DNA of 60,233 bases. Source: an uncultured Acetatifactor sp. GTDB lineage: Bacteria > Bacillota > Clostridia > Lachnospirales > Lachnospiraceae. Shown one piece after another: positions 17,717-26,726 of the stretch. The DNA is taken from contig CANQJL010000016.1 in assembly GCA_947624245.1 (NCBI GenBank), forward strand, positions 1-60,233, in the 5' to 3' direction. The stretch's first letter is position 1, and the number at the start of each line of letters is the position of its first letter. The position numbers were made by a program, and so were the translations under genes. The notes below the pieces were generated by a model, which was not told the DNA's origin, searched no databases, and saw only the letters and a list, made by a program, of their open reading frames with translations.

Positions 17717-19090
17717 ATGGAGCAGAAGGAGTTCGTGAACATCATACGCGCATATCGGCACAGGCTCAATCTTGCAGGCTTTCTGAAAAAGCTGGTATTC
17801 TCTCTGGGCGTCGGCGCCGGAGCGGGCATATTGTTTCAGGCGGCCGCGTTTTTCACGCCGTTTTACGGGGCAAATGTCTACACGGCAGTTTCGATGCTTC
17901 TTGCCATAGCGGCGGCAGCGGCAGCGGCCCTTGTCCGGCGTGTCACCATGGAACAGGCGGCGCTGACGATGGATTCCTTCGGATTTCAGGAACGGATCAT
18001 TACCGCGTATGAGCATCGGGAAGATGACGGGGCGCTGTTCGCCCTGCAGAGAAAGGACGCTATGGACCGGCTGAAGGAGCACAGGAACAGGATCCGCATT
18101 CCTCTTTGGCCGGATCGGAAAAAGACGATTCTGTCTGCGCTGCTGCTGGCGGCGGCAGTGGGATTGGCCATAGTGCCTTCCCCGATGAAGGAGCGGGCAA
18201 AGGAGCTTCATCAGGTGCAAAAGGAGGCCGTCGCAAAGGAAGAGGAGATCGAAGAGGTCCTGGAGGAACTGGAGGAGCTGGAGCAGCAGACCTTGACGCC
18301 GGAGCAGCTGGCATCTCTTCAGGAGATGACGGAGGGTCTTCAGTCTTCCCTGGCGGAGTACGGTCAGGCGGTTTCGGCAGATGAGCTGCAGGCGGCGAAC
18401 GACAAGCTGCGCTATAAATACGATGCCATGAGCGGTCAGATAGCCGATCTGGCGCAGAGCTTGCAGAACGGCGCTTCGGTATCGCCCATTACGGCGGAGT
18501 CCATGCAGGCCATGGCGGACAAATTACAGGAGATGAGCGGAAAATCCGCAGACGGAGATAAGGTCGCGTCCGGCCAAGAAGGCAGTCAGGGAGACGGTCA
18601 AGAGAGCGGTCAGGGCGGTAGCCAGGGAGACGGCCAAGAGGGCAGTCAGGGAAGCGGCCAAGGAGACGGTCAGGGCGGCAGTCAGGGAGATGGTCAAGAG
18701 GGCGGTCAGGGAAGCGGCCAAGGGGACGGTCAGGGCGGCAGTCAGGGAGACGGCCAGAGCGGCAGTCAGGGAGACGGTCAAGGCGGCGGTCAGGGAGACG
18801 GCCAGAGCGGCGGAGCGGGCCGCGGGACAGGCACGGCCAACAATTCCCATGATTATGTCAGCATTCCCAATGCCGTGGCGGACAGCGGAAATCTCACGGG
18901 AAATGCCGTCAATCATGACAATTCCGATTATTTTCGGGCGCCCAACGGCTTGAGCTGGGAGGGAACGCATATTTCCTATGAAGCGGTCATCGGAAGCTAT
19001 GAGCAAAACGCCTACGAGGGCATTGCCACAGGCCGGTATCCCAGCGGCATGGAGAGTGTGATAAAGGATTATTTCGCAAGCTTTAATTAG
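17717..19090 (+). CDS. Membrane protein with coiled coil and Gly/Gln/Ser repeat region
   Basis: 457 residues, family not recognised. Hydrophobic segments lie near 28-46, 54-74 and 142-158. A Glu/Gln-rich coiled coil spans about 170-215, followed by a helical region. Residues 285-366 are almost entirely G, Q, S, D and E in short repeats, and the C-terminal 80 residues become complex again with several Tyr residues. The layout recalls the large membrane subunit between exporter and MoxR genes in BatA-like clusters. GGAGGG precedes the ATG. The repeat makes length variation between strains likely. Confidence 0.75.
   Translation: MEQKEFVNIIRAYRHRLNLAGFLKKLVFSLGVGAGAGILFQAAAFFTPFYGANVYTAVSMLLAIAAAAAAALVRRVTMEQAALTMDSFGFQERIITAYEHREDDGALFALQRKDAMDRLKEHRNRIRIPLWPDRKKTILSALLLAAAVGLAIVPSPMKERAKELHQVQKEAVAKEEEIEEVLEELEELEQQTLTPEQLASLQEMTEGLQSSLAEYGQAVSADELQAANDKLRYKYDAMSGQIADLAQSLQNGASVSPITAESMQAMADKLQEMSGKSADGDKVASGQEGSQGDGQESGQGGSQGDGQEGSQGSGQGDGQGGSQGDGQEGGQGSGQGDGQGGSQGDGQSGSQGDGQGGGQGDGQSGGAGRGTGTANNSHDYVSIPNAVADSGNLTGNAVNHDNSDYFRAPNGLSWEGTHISYEAVIGSYEQNAYEGIATGRYPSGMESVIKDYFASFN
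18571..18815 (+). repeat. Short tandem repeats coding for a Gly/Gln/Ser-rich tract
   Basis: Imperfect repeats of units like GGCAGTCAGGGAGACGGTCA, mixed with AGCGGCCAAGGAGACGG, run for about 245 bases inside the preceding CDS. All differences keep the reading frame. The array could expand or shrink by slippage or recombination. Confidence 0.85.
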
Positions 19091-19129
19091 GGCGCCGATA
19101 AACATAAAAAGCAACGGAGGAGCGAAGAG

Positions 19130-20104
19130 ATGAGTGAATCGGACAGAAGCAGACTGCAGGACCCTTCCTATCTGGCGCAGAGGGCGGCAGACTGTGAGCG
19201 GGAGATCAGGAAAGGAATCGTGGGTCAGGAGGAGGTTATCCGTCAGGTGATGCAGGCGATGCTCACGGGCGGCAATGTATTGCTGGAGGGTATGCCGGGA
19301 CTGGGCAAGACCAGACTGGTCAGCACCATCAGCAAGGTCTTTGATCTGTCCTTCAAGAGAATACAGTTCACGCCGGATCTGATGCCCAGCGATGTGACCG
19401 GCACGAATATTATCGTAAAGAACGAGCAGGGAAATTCCTTTTCCTTTGAGCGCGGTCCCATCTTTGCCCATCTGATTCTCGCGGACGAGATCAACCGCGC
19501 GACGCCCAAGACACAGTCGGCGCTGCTGGAGGCCATGCAGGAGCATACGGTGACCGTGGGAAATGAAAGCCATACTCTGGCGGAACCCTTTCTGGTGCTG
19601 GCGACCCAGAACCCTATCGAAAACGAGGGAACCTATCCCCTGCCGGAGGCGCAGCTGGATCGTTTTATGTTCAAGATACTGGTCCGTTTTCCCTCCAAGG
19701 AAGAGCTGAAGGGCATTGTGGCGCTGACAGAGGGAAGTCAGGCGCAGCCTGTGGAAAAGCAAATGGACGGGGAGGAGCTTTTGGCGGCGAGAGCCGTAGT
19801 CAATCAAATTCCCGTGGCAGACGCGGTGATGGATTATCTTCTGGAAATCGTCATGGAGACCCATGCGCCCAATCCGCACATTCGGGAAGGAGCGAGTCCC
19901 AGAGCGGCGCAGGCGCTGATCCGTGCCGCCAGAGCCCAAGCATTTCTGGAGGGACGCCTGAACGTGTCCTTTCAGGACGTGGAGGAGGCGGCCTACCCCG
20001 TGCTGCGGCACCGCATTTTGCCCAGCTTTGACGCGATCAGTCAGGGCGTGTCCGAAGATGACATTATCAGAGAAATCCTCGCGGTCAGGAAACCGCAGGT
20101 GTAA
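19130..20104 (+). CDS. MoxR family AAA+ ATPase
   Basis: A 324-residue AAA+ protein: Walker A GMPGLGKT (54-61), Walker B HLILADEINRATPK, sensor 1 in LATQNPIENEGTYPLPEAQ, and the MoxR C-terminal lid. MoxR ATPases act as chaperones with VWA-domain partners in metal insertion, stress or envelope processes. It is followed directly by a DUF58 protein and a multi-VWA protein, the classic arrangement. GGAGGAG precedes the ATG. Confidence 0.95.
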   Translation: MSESDRSRLQDPSYLAQRAADCEREIRKGIVGQEEVIRQVMQAMLTGGNVLLEGMPGLGKTRLVSTISKVFDLSFKRIQFTPDLMPSDVTGTNIIVKNEQGNSFSFERGPIFAHLILADEINRATPKTQSALLEAMQEHTVTVGNESHTLAEPFLVLATQNPIENEGTYPLPEAQLDRFMFKILVRFPSKEELKGIVALTEGSQAQPVEKQMDGEELLAARAVVNQIPVADAVMDYLLEIVMETHAPNPHIREGASPRAAQALIRAARAQAFLEGRLNVSFQDVEEAAYPVLRHRILPSFDAISQGVSEDDIIREILAVRKPQV

Positions 20105-20140
20105 TGCCCTCATAAAGGGGCAGATGGGAGCAGAGCGGAT

Positions 20141-21022
20141 ATGAAGCTTGACGCTGCATTTTTTGATACATTGTCCCGCCTGCGGCTGTCCGTGGGACAT
20201 AAATCGTCTATGAATCTGAGCGGAAACCGCAAATCCGTGCAGAAGGGGTCTTCCGCGGAGTTCTCGGATTTTCGGGAGTACATGCCCGGAGATGACATAC
20301 GCCGCATTGACTGGAACGCCTACGGCCGGCTGGACAGGTTCTATGTGAAGGAGTATATGGAAGAAAAAGAGGCGGTAGTGTCCGTTCTGCTCGACACCAG
20401 CGCCTCCATGGACTACGGAGAAAAGAAAAAGAGCGATCTGGCGTGTATGCTGGCGGCGGCCATGGCTTATCTCGGAGTGAACAACATGGACAGGGTGATT
20501 CTCTACGACATGCAGAAGATGGAATCCCCTTTTGCGGTAAGGGGCGGGAAAAAGGCGTTTGCCCTTATGACGGATTGGATCGCCCGACGCACCTTTGAGG
20601 GCAGTGCGGATATTGCGGAGGCAGTCCGGCGGCTTCCCCACAAGGGAAACGGCGTGACGATCATCATCAGCGATTTTTGGCAGGAAGATTTCGTGAATCG
20701 GGACGCAGGGACCCCGCAGCAGCTGCTTCGCCTGTTGAATTACCGCAGGCAGAAGGCTGTTTTTCTGCATGTTCTGGCGGGAGAGGAGCTGCATGTGGAG
20801 CTCACCGGCACCGGAAATCTCATCGATATGGAGGACAAGAGTACGCTGCGGGTCACTTTGGATACCGCCGGTATCCGCATGTACGAAAAAGCGCTGGAGG
20901 AGTTTACGGACAGATTGCGGCGGGAATGTGCGGGGGCGGGAGCGATATATGCCTTGTGCAGCACGGAGACGGATTTCCACAAACTGATCTTTCAGGATTT
21001 AAGGATGCTATATGATATTTGA
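20141..21022 (+). CDS. DUF58 domain protein (MoxR partner)
   Basis: A 293-residue soluble protein. The segment DFREYMPGDDIRRIDWNAYGR is the DUF58 signature. It is followed by a VWA-like fold with a MIDAS-like start LLDTSASMDYG. DUF58 proteins almost always sit behind moxR. GGGAG lies upstream of the ATG. Its 3' end overlaps the large VWA gene by 11 bases, indicating coupled translation. The role is probably that of a scaffold or adaptor for the ATPase. Confidence 0.92.
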   Translation: MKLDAAFFDTLSRLRLSVGHKSSMNLSGNRKSVQKGSSAEFSDFREYMPGDDIRRIDWNAYGRLDRFYVKEYMEEKEAVVSVLLDTSASMDYGEKKKSDLACMLAAAMAYLGVNNMDRVILYDMQKMESPFAVRGGKKAFALMTDWIARRTFEGSADIAEAVRRLPHKGNGVTIIISDFWQEDFVNRDAGTPQQLLRLLNYRRQKAVFLHVLAGEELHVELTGTGNLIDMEDKSTLRVTLDTAGIRMYEKALEEFTDRLRRECAGAGAIYALCSTETDFHKLIFQDLRMLYDI

Positions 21023-24000
21023 AAGCTTATGGCCGCTGCTTTTTCTGGCAGCGGTTCCCCTCATCATAATTTTATATCTGTTGAAACCGAAAGGGACCGA
21101 TCATCTGATTCCCTCACATCTTCTGTGGAAGAAGCTTGTGAAGAACGAGCAGTCCCGCACTTTTTTTGAGAAATTTGTCCACAATATTCTCATGTATCTT
21201 CAGATCCTGATTGTTGTGCTTTTGGTGGTGGCGCTGATGTCGCCGTTCATCAGGACCACAGGACAGGGCGGTGCAAGAAAGATTCTTCTCGTGGACACCA
21301 GCGGCAGTATGCAGCATTTGGGGGCTTCCGGCAAGAGCCGCCTTGAGGAGGCGGTGCAGCAGGCGTGCGACTATGTGAGAGTGTCGGAAAACACGAGGTT
21401 CTCGCTTGTGACTGTGGACGGCTGCGGCGTGAACCTGCTGGCGGTGGACAGCGCGGACGGGGACAGTGTGATAAGGGCGCTGCAGAGTCTTGAGTGCAGC
21501 GACAGCGGCGGAAGCCTGACGTCGGCTCAGAACATCTTGGATACGCTGGCGGAGGACGAGGCGGGCAGCGGCGCGGACCTTATTGTCTATACGGACGGTG
21601 CGGGCGCCGCGGATTTTGATGCTCTGGCAAGCTCCGCGGGGAAGGAGCTTCGCGTGGCGGGGGAGCCTGCCGTGAACGTGGCCAATGAATATACCGTTTA
21701 CACACAGCGCGAGGACGGTCTCTTTGACGTGATCGTCAGCGTGACCAACTACAGCGCGGAAGATGTCTCCTTTGATGTGGGCCTGTACGACCAGGGAGAG
21801 GATCTGATCGCTCTGCGCCAGATGCGCCTTGCGTCCGGCGAGAATTCCTTCTGCCTGTTTGAGCAGATCGACTGGAAAGGCGAGAGCATAGAATCCCGTC
21901 TCAGCGGCATCTCCTTTTCCGGCGGAAGAAGCGACAGCCTTGCCGCGGACAATGTCTCAGCGGCGGTGAAAAAAAGAGGAAATCTCATTGACGGACTCCT
22001 AGTGGGGGACGGGAATACCTTTATCGAAAAGGCGTATCAGGCCGTGACGGGCAGCAGCATCGCCAAGGCGGACGATGATGCTTCGGCGCAGAGCGCCGGC
22101 GTGAATGTAGTGATCTACGATGCGGGCGAGAATCCGGAAAATGCCGACGGCAATCAACTTCTGTTCGGCAATGCCCGGGGCGAAGCCGTGGAGGAACTGG
22201 AAAATGTCGTGCTGGATATGACTGACTGCGATCTGACGGCCGGTCTGTCCGGCTTCACCATAGGGGTGAATACCGCCTATTGCTTTGAGCCGCCGGAATG
22301 GGCGGAGAGCTTCCTTCAATACGACGGGAAGTGCGTGGGCTATTACGGTGAGCGGGACGGCAGGAAGGAGATTGTGGTCGGCTTTGACATTCGGGAGTCG
22401 GATTTTCCGCTGCGGGCGGAGTTTCCGGTGTTTCTGGCCAATGCCATGATTTATCTGTCGGACACGTCATGGCTTGCCTCCAATGTCTATTACGCGGGCG
22501 AGGAGATTGCCCTGCAGCCCTGGGCGGAACCGGAGGGAATGCAGTTCGAGAGCAGGCCCCGCAAGGCAGGACTGTACCGGATCGGAAATGAGGAGTATCA
22601 GGAATCGTATGTGGTCCGCTTTCAGACCGCCACGGAATCGGACGGGCAGGCAGCTGCGGTCTCTGTGGCAGACGACGGCGGCCTGACGCTGCAGATGGCG
22701 AAAAGGACGTTGCGCAACCTTTTCCTGATTCTTGCGCTGGCATTTCTGGCGGCGGAGTGGATCGTCTATGTGCGCCAAATGCGGTACAAGGGAAAATTTT
22801 ATCTGGTACTCAGATGTATGGTCTTTTTGTGCGTGCTTCTTGCGCTTTTTGGCGTGAGCTTCAGACTGCACAGCAGCGGGACCGCGACGGTCTTTGTGGC
22901 GGATCTCTCCAGCAGCAATGCAGAGCATCTGGAGGAGATGGAGGATTACCTGCGAAAGACCGTGGACGAGATGCCGTCCAATAACGTATACGGTATCGTG
23001 ACATTCGGCAGAGACGCGATGGTGGAGCAGTTCCTCAGCTCGCAGAAGCATTACTCGGGCCTTATGACGGTGCCGGAGAAATCCGCTACCAATTTCGAGC
23101 AGGCCGTGTCCCGAGCGCTGACGATGATTCCGGGAGACTGCAACGGAAGAATCGTGGTGCTGACGGACGGAAAGGAGACCGGAGGGGATATCCGGCGCAT
23201 GGCACAGGCGCTCACTTCCGGTGGAACGGAATTTCTCACACTGGTCTACGAGGACGAAGAAATCCAGGACGCATATATCGACAATGTTGCCCTTCCCGCC
23301 TATCTGCACCCCGGGGACAAATATTCCGTGACCGTGACGGTAGAGAGCAACTACGAGACCGATGCGGTCATAGAGCTCTACAGCGGAAGTCAGGCGGCGG
23401 CTTCCGACGAGGTGCATCTGAATAAGGGAAGCAACCGCTTTGTGTTCAGCCGACAGGTGAGCGACGAGGAAGGCGGCAATGCCATGGAGACCCTGCGGGC
23501 GCAGGTGCGGGCGGAGGGCGATACCTGTCAGGAAAATGATGTCTACAATGCCTACTCTGTGGTGGAGGCTGCGGCCAAGGTGCTGGTGATTTCCGGGAAG
23601 AACACCGCCGCCTCCGGTCTTACCGCCGTATTGAATGCCGCGGGCTGCGACTACAGCGCCGTGTCTGCGCTGAATGCGCCGGACAGCATAGAGGAGATGC
23701 TGGACTACAAGACCATTATTCTGGTGAATACTTATATAGACGAGCTCCCGCAGGGCTTTTTGAATAACCTGGAGACTTATGTGAAGGATTACGGCTGTGG
23801 CTTCGTGTGCTGCGGCGGTGAGGACAGCTTCGCTCTGGGCGGATATCGGGACACCGTGCTTGAGACGGTCCTTCCGGTAGATATGGAACTGCGGGGCGTC
23901 AATGAAAAGCCGTCCATGGCGATGGTCATGGTCATCGACCGCTCGGGAAGTATGTCGGTTGCGGCCGACAACTCTAACATCAGCAATCTGGATCTGGCCG

Positions 24001-25388
24001 TCAGGGCGGCCGAGGTGGCCGTGGACAATCTGCGGGATTCGGATTTCGTGGGCGTGCTGACATTTGACGACCTGTATTCCTGGCAGGTGGAGCTTGTGCA
24101 GGCGGAAGATAAGGGGAAGATCAAAGATGCGATCAGGAAGATCGACGAGGGCGGCGGCACCACCATCAAACCTGCTCTGCAGGAGGCATGCCGGGCCATT
24201 TCCAAGTCCGACGCTTCCATAAAGCATGTAATACTGCTCACGGACGGCATGGGGGAGACCGAGGATTTTAGAGATGTGGTGAAGGCGTTTGCGGACAACG
24301 GCATCACGCTGTCCACCGTGGCGGTGGGAGAGGGTTCGGACACGGATCTGCTGGAGCGCCTTGCCGACGACTGCGGAGGCAGATATTACTATTCCGACGT
24401 CTCCGAGGATATTCCCAAGATATTTGCCCAGGAGGTTTTTCTGGGAGGGGACAGCTATATCCAGAACGGGAACTTCGCCCTGTCCGTAAGACAGGGACAT
24501 GAGCTGACCAGCGATCTCTTTGAGGAGGGCTGGCCCGCACTCTACGGATATGTATCCGCTGCGCCCAAGGCAGCCTCTATCCCCATTATTTCCTCTGCCG
24601 AGAAGGACGATCCAATCCTCACGGTATGGCAGTACGGACTGGGGCGGACCGCGGCCTGGAACAGCGATGTCACAGGAGAGTGGAGCGGCGCGTTCACGGG
24701 ACAGGAGGACTATGTCCGGCTCTGGAAACGGATCGTGGACTACACTGCCGGAAACGCCGACATGGGCGAGGACAAGGTAGATGTGGTCACGGCGGGGGAG
24801 GAGACGCAGATCGTCTACCGGACGGAGCGCTACAGCGGCGAGACGCAGATAATGGCTGCCGTCATCGATCCGGAGGGAAATACGGCGGAGGTGAAGCTCC
24901 ATGCCACGGAGCCGGGCACCTATGAGACCGAACTTTCCACATCGGATCCGGGACTGTATCACTTTAACATACGCAGGACGGAGGACGGCGAGATTCAAAG
25001 CTATATGACAACGGCGGCCGCCGTACAGTTCTCCTACGAGTACAAATTTGACGTGAGCCCCCAGCCTTACCTAAGCTTTGTACAGCAGTACGGCAGGGTG
25101 ATCACACCGCAGGAGAATATCTGGACCCATATCCGCACAGGTGCGGGGGAAAGGCGCTCTCTGACCAACTGGCTGCTGGGCTTTGCCATCTGCCTGTTCC
25201 TGGCGGACGTGGCAGTGCGGCGTTTCCAATATGTGCCGAAGCTGCGGTTTAGAAAGAGGACCCGCGAGAAGACAGATAATACAGAAGAAAAAGCAAAGAA
25301 ACCTAAAAAAGAGAAAAAACAAAAAGAATCGGATCAGACGCTGGACACGGCTCAGCTGTTGAAAAAGAAGGACGATCGGAATCTTTAA
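21012..25388 (+). CDS. Giant BatA-like membrane protein with three VWA-like domains
   Basis: 1458 residues. The N terminus carries a BatA-type segment with two membrane helices (about 5-22 and 57-77), then VWA 1 with MIDAS motif DTSGSM near residue 95. Two membrane helices follow at roughly 565-612. VWA 2 starts near 629 with a degenerate DLSSSN. An amidotransferase-like region (KVLVISGKNTAASG to VCCGGEDSFALGGY) spans about 855-955. VWA 3 has a full MIDAS, DRSGSM, near 975. A last membrane helix near 1385 precedes a Lys-rich cytoplasmic tail. It looks like a BatA-like protein fused to a GATase/VWA protein, two genes in many relatives. It is probably the substrate-facing partner of MoxR. Confidence 0.88.
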   Translation: MIFESLWPLLFLAAVPLIIILYLLKPKGTDHLIPSHLLWKKLVKNEQSRTFFEKFVHNILMYLQILIVVLLVVALMSPFIRTTGQGGARKILLVDTSGSMQHLGASGKSRLEEAVQQACDYVRVSENTRFSLVTVDGCGVNLLAVDSADGDSVIRALQSLECSDSGGSLTSAQNILDTLAEDEAGSGADLIVYTDGAGAADFDALASSAGKELRVAGEPAVNVANEYTVYTQREDGLFDVIVSVTNYSAEDVSFDVGLYDQGEDLIALRQMRLASGENSFCLFEQIDWKGESIESRLSGISFSGGRSDSLAADNVSAAVKKRGNLIDGLLVGDGNTFIEKAYQAVTGSSIAKADDDASAQSAGVNVVIYDAGENPENADGNQLLFGNARGEAVEELENVVLDMTDCDLTAGLSGFTIGVNTAYCFEPPEWAESFLQYDGKCVGYYGERDGRKEIVVGFDIRESDFPLRAEFPVFLANAMIYLSDTSWLASNVYYAGEEIALQPWAEPEGMQFESRPRKAGLYRIGNEEYQESYVVRFQTATESDGQAAAVSVADDGGLTLQMAKRTLRNLFLILALAFLAAEWIVYVRQMRYKGKFYLVLRCMVFLCVLLALFGVSFRLHSSGTATVFVADLSSSNAEHLEEMEDYLRKTVDEMPSNNVYGIVTFGRDAMVEQFLSSQKHYSGLMTVPEKSATNFEQAVSRALTMIPGDCNGRIVVLTDGKETGGDIRRMAQALTSGGTEFLTLVYEDEEIQDAYIDNVALPAYLHPGDKYSVTVTVESNYETDAVIELYSGSQAAASDEVHLNKGSNRFVFSRQVSDEEGGNAMETLRAQVRAEGDTCQENDVYNAYSVVEAAAKVLVISGKNTAASGLTAVLNAAGCDYSAVSALNAPDSIEEMLDYKTIILVNTYIDELPQGFLNNLETYVKDYGCGFVCCGGEDSFALGGYRDTVLETVLPVDMELRGVNEKPSMAMVMVIDRSGSMSVAADNSNISNLDLAVRAAEVAVDNLRDSDFVGVLTFDDLYSWQVELVQAEDKGKIKDAIRKIDEGGGTTIKPALQEACRAISKSDASIKHVILLTDGMGETEDFRDVVKAFADNGITLSTVAVGEGSDTDLLERLADDCGGRYYYSDVSEDIPKIFAQEVFLGGDSYIQNGNFALSVRQGHELTSDLFEEGWPALYGYVSAAPKAASIPIISSAEKDDPILTVWQYGLGRTAAWNSDVTGEWSGAFTGQEDYVRLWKRIVDYTAGNADMGEDKVDVVTAGEETQIVYRTERYSGETQIMAAVIDPEGNTAEVKLHATEPGTYETELSTSDPGLYHFNIRRTEDGEIQSYMTTAAAVQFSYEYKFDVSPQPYLSFVQQYGRVITPQENIWTHIRTGAGERRSLTNWLLGFAICLFLADVAVRRFQYVPKLRFRKRTREKTDNTEEKAKKPKKEKKQKESDQTLDTAQLLKKKDDRNL

Positions 25389-25517
25389 TGTTTTCGTAAA
25401 ATTCACCTTGAAAACAGAATATTTTTTCCTGCGCGTGCAACACTAACCTCCAAAGACGTATGCTTTCTGTTCTTTCCCGTAAGCATGGGTCGGAAAAAAT
25501 TCAAGGAGGTTACGGAC

Positions 25518-25703
25518 ATGTCTAACATTTCAGAACTGGATCTTCAGAACCTGCGTCATCTGATCGGCGGTTTTGACACCACCCACTGCAAGATGCAGGC
25601 TTACGCCCAGGAGGCCACGGATCCCCAGATCAAGCAGTTTTTTGAGAAAGGCGCCAAGTCGGCCATGGACAACAAGCAGCAGTTGATGAAGTTTTTGAAC
25701 TGA
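25518..25703 (+). CDS. Small spore-coat-like protein (CotF-associated)
   Basis: 61 residues, helical and hydrophilic: an ISELDLQNLRHLIGGF start, then HCKMQAYAQEATDPQIKQFF. It resembles the short proteins found beside CotF-family coat proteins in clostridia. The strong site AAGGAGG at 25502-25508 fixes the start at 25518. The 129-base gap upstream contains only a possible ATGCTT/AAGCAT inverted pair near 25459-25485 and no clear vegetative promoter, which would suit a sporulation sigma factor (inference). Confidence 0.7.
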   Translation: MSNISELDLQNLRHLIGGFDTTHCKMQAYAQEATDPQIKQFFEKGAKSAMDNKQQLMKFLN

Positions 25704-25740
25704 TCAGGGAGCTGCCCCATGGCAGCAGAAAGAGGGAATT

Positions 25741-25995
25741 ATGCAGGAAAAAATTATGGTGGCTGATACCCTTGCCGGTATCAACGGAGAACTGACCCGC
25801 TATGCGGGTATGATCGCACAGTCCGAGAACAAGGAGCTGAAGCAGACACTGAAGCAGCTGCGCAATGCCTGCGAGCAGTCTCAGGAGGAGCTTTACCAGA
25901 TCGCAAGAGAGAAATCCTACTATGTACCTGCCAGCAAGGCGACCGAGGAGGAAGTAGCGCATGTGAGACAGCTCTTCACGCAGGGAACGATCTAA
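25741..25995 (+). CDS. CotF family spore coat protein
   Basis: 84 residues, helical. The opening EKIMVADTLAGINGELTRYAG and the C-terminal YYVPASKATEEEV fit the CotF family, ferritin-like helical proteins of the spore coat. It lies 37 bases after its small partner, with AGAGGG before the ATG, and is followed by a strong terminator. Function within the coat is unproven in this group. Confidence 0.78.
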   Translation: MQEKIMVADTLAGINGELTRYAGMIAQSENKELKQTLKQLRNACEQSQEELYQIAREKSYYVPASKATEEEVAHVRQLFTQGTI

Positions 25996-26024
25996 GAGGA
26001 AAACCAAAGGACACGGCTTTACAG

Positions 26025-26055
26025 AGCACCGCCTGGGAATCGGCGGTGCTTTTTA
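26025..26055 (+). terminator. Rho-independent terminator after the coat gene pair
   Basis: Perfect nine-base stem AGCACCGCC/GGCGGTGCT with an eight-base loop, followed by a T run. It ends the two-gene coat transcript. Confidence 0.9.
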
Positions 26056-26108
26056 TATGAGAAAACGCATAATATGAAACAAATACCCATGTGTTTGGAT
26101 GTGAAAAT

Positions 26109-26726
26109 ATGTTGAACGCAATATGGGCCGTGATGATACTGACAGCGGTGCTGTACGGCGCCTTCACGGGTCATCTGGGAGATGTGACCAACGCCTGCCT
26201 GGACAGCGCGGGGGAAGCAATCTCGCTCTGCATGACCATGGCGGGAGTGGTGGCGCTCTGGATGGGGCTCATGGAAATCGCCTCTAAGGCAGGGCTGATC
26301 GGGAAACTGACCCGCGGCATTTCGCCCTTTTTGTCCTTTATGTTTCCGAGAATTCCGAAAAATCACCCTGCCAGAGAATACATAGCCACCAATATCATAG
26401 CAAACGTACTGGGTCTGGGCTGGGCCTGCACGCCCGCCGGCCTTAAGGCCATGGAGGCTTTGGCGCGGCTGGAGGCGGAGCGGGGCAATCCGGAATACCT
26501 GTCCGATGCGGGGAGCAGGAGAGCCGGCAGCGAAATGTGCACGTTCCTGATCCTGAACATCTCGTCGCTTCAGTTGATTCCCGTGAATATGATCGCCTAT
26601 CGGAGCCAATACGGCAGCAGCGATCCCACATCTATCATTGTGCCCGCCATCGTCGCCACGCTGATCAGCACGCTGACGGCAATCGTCTACTGTAAAGGAA
26701 AGGACAGAGGAGGAGTACGGTCATGA
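26109..26726 (+). CDS. spmA: Spore maturation protein A
   Basis: About 205 residues with several membrane segments. It starts MLNAIWAVMILTAVLYG and has the family motif IIANVLGLGWACTPAGLKAME. SpmA and SpmB are needed for proper spore-core dehydration in Bacillus and Clostridium. The start at 26109 gives the usual N terminus; an in-frame ATG at 26091 is possible. The stop overlaps the spmB start by four bases. Confidence 0.93.
   Translation: MLNAIWAVMILTAVLYGAFTGHLGDVTNACLDSAGEAISLCMTMAGVVALWMGLMEIASKAGLIGKLTRGISPFLSFMFPRIPKNHPAREYIATNIIANVLGLGWACTPAGLKAMEALARLEAERGNPEYLSDAGSRRAGSEMCTFLILNISSLQLIPVNMIAYRSQYGSSDPTSIIVPAIVATLISTLTAIVYCKGKDRGGVRS

Noticed and set aside
18524..20980. 818-codon open frame on the minus strand opposite the repeat protein, MoxR and DUF58 genes
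   Set aside because: It has no ribosome site or recognisable domain, and its repetitive end mirrors the Gly/Gln repeat. The plus-strand genes carry clear family motifs, so this is a shadow of biased codon use.
22467..24998. 843-codon minus-strand frame opposite the giant VWA gene
   Set aside because: His/Arg/Leu-rich translation without domains; the plus strand has MIDAS motifs and membrane helices in the right order.
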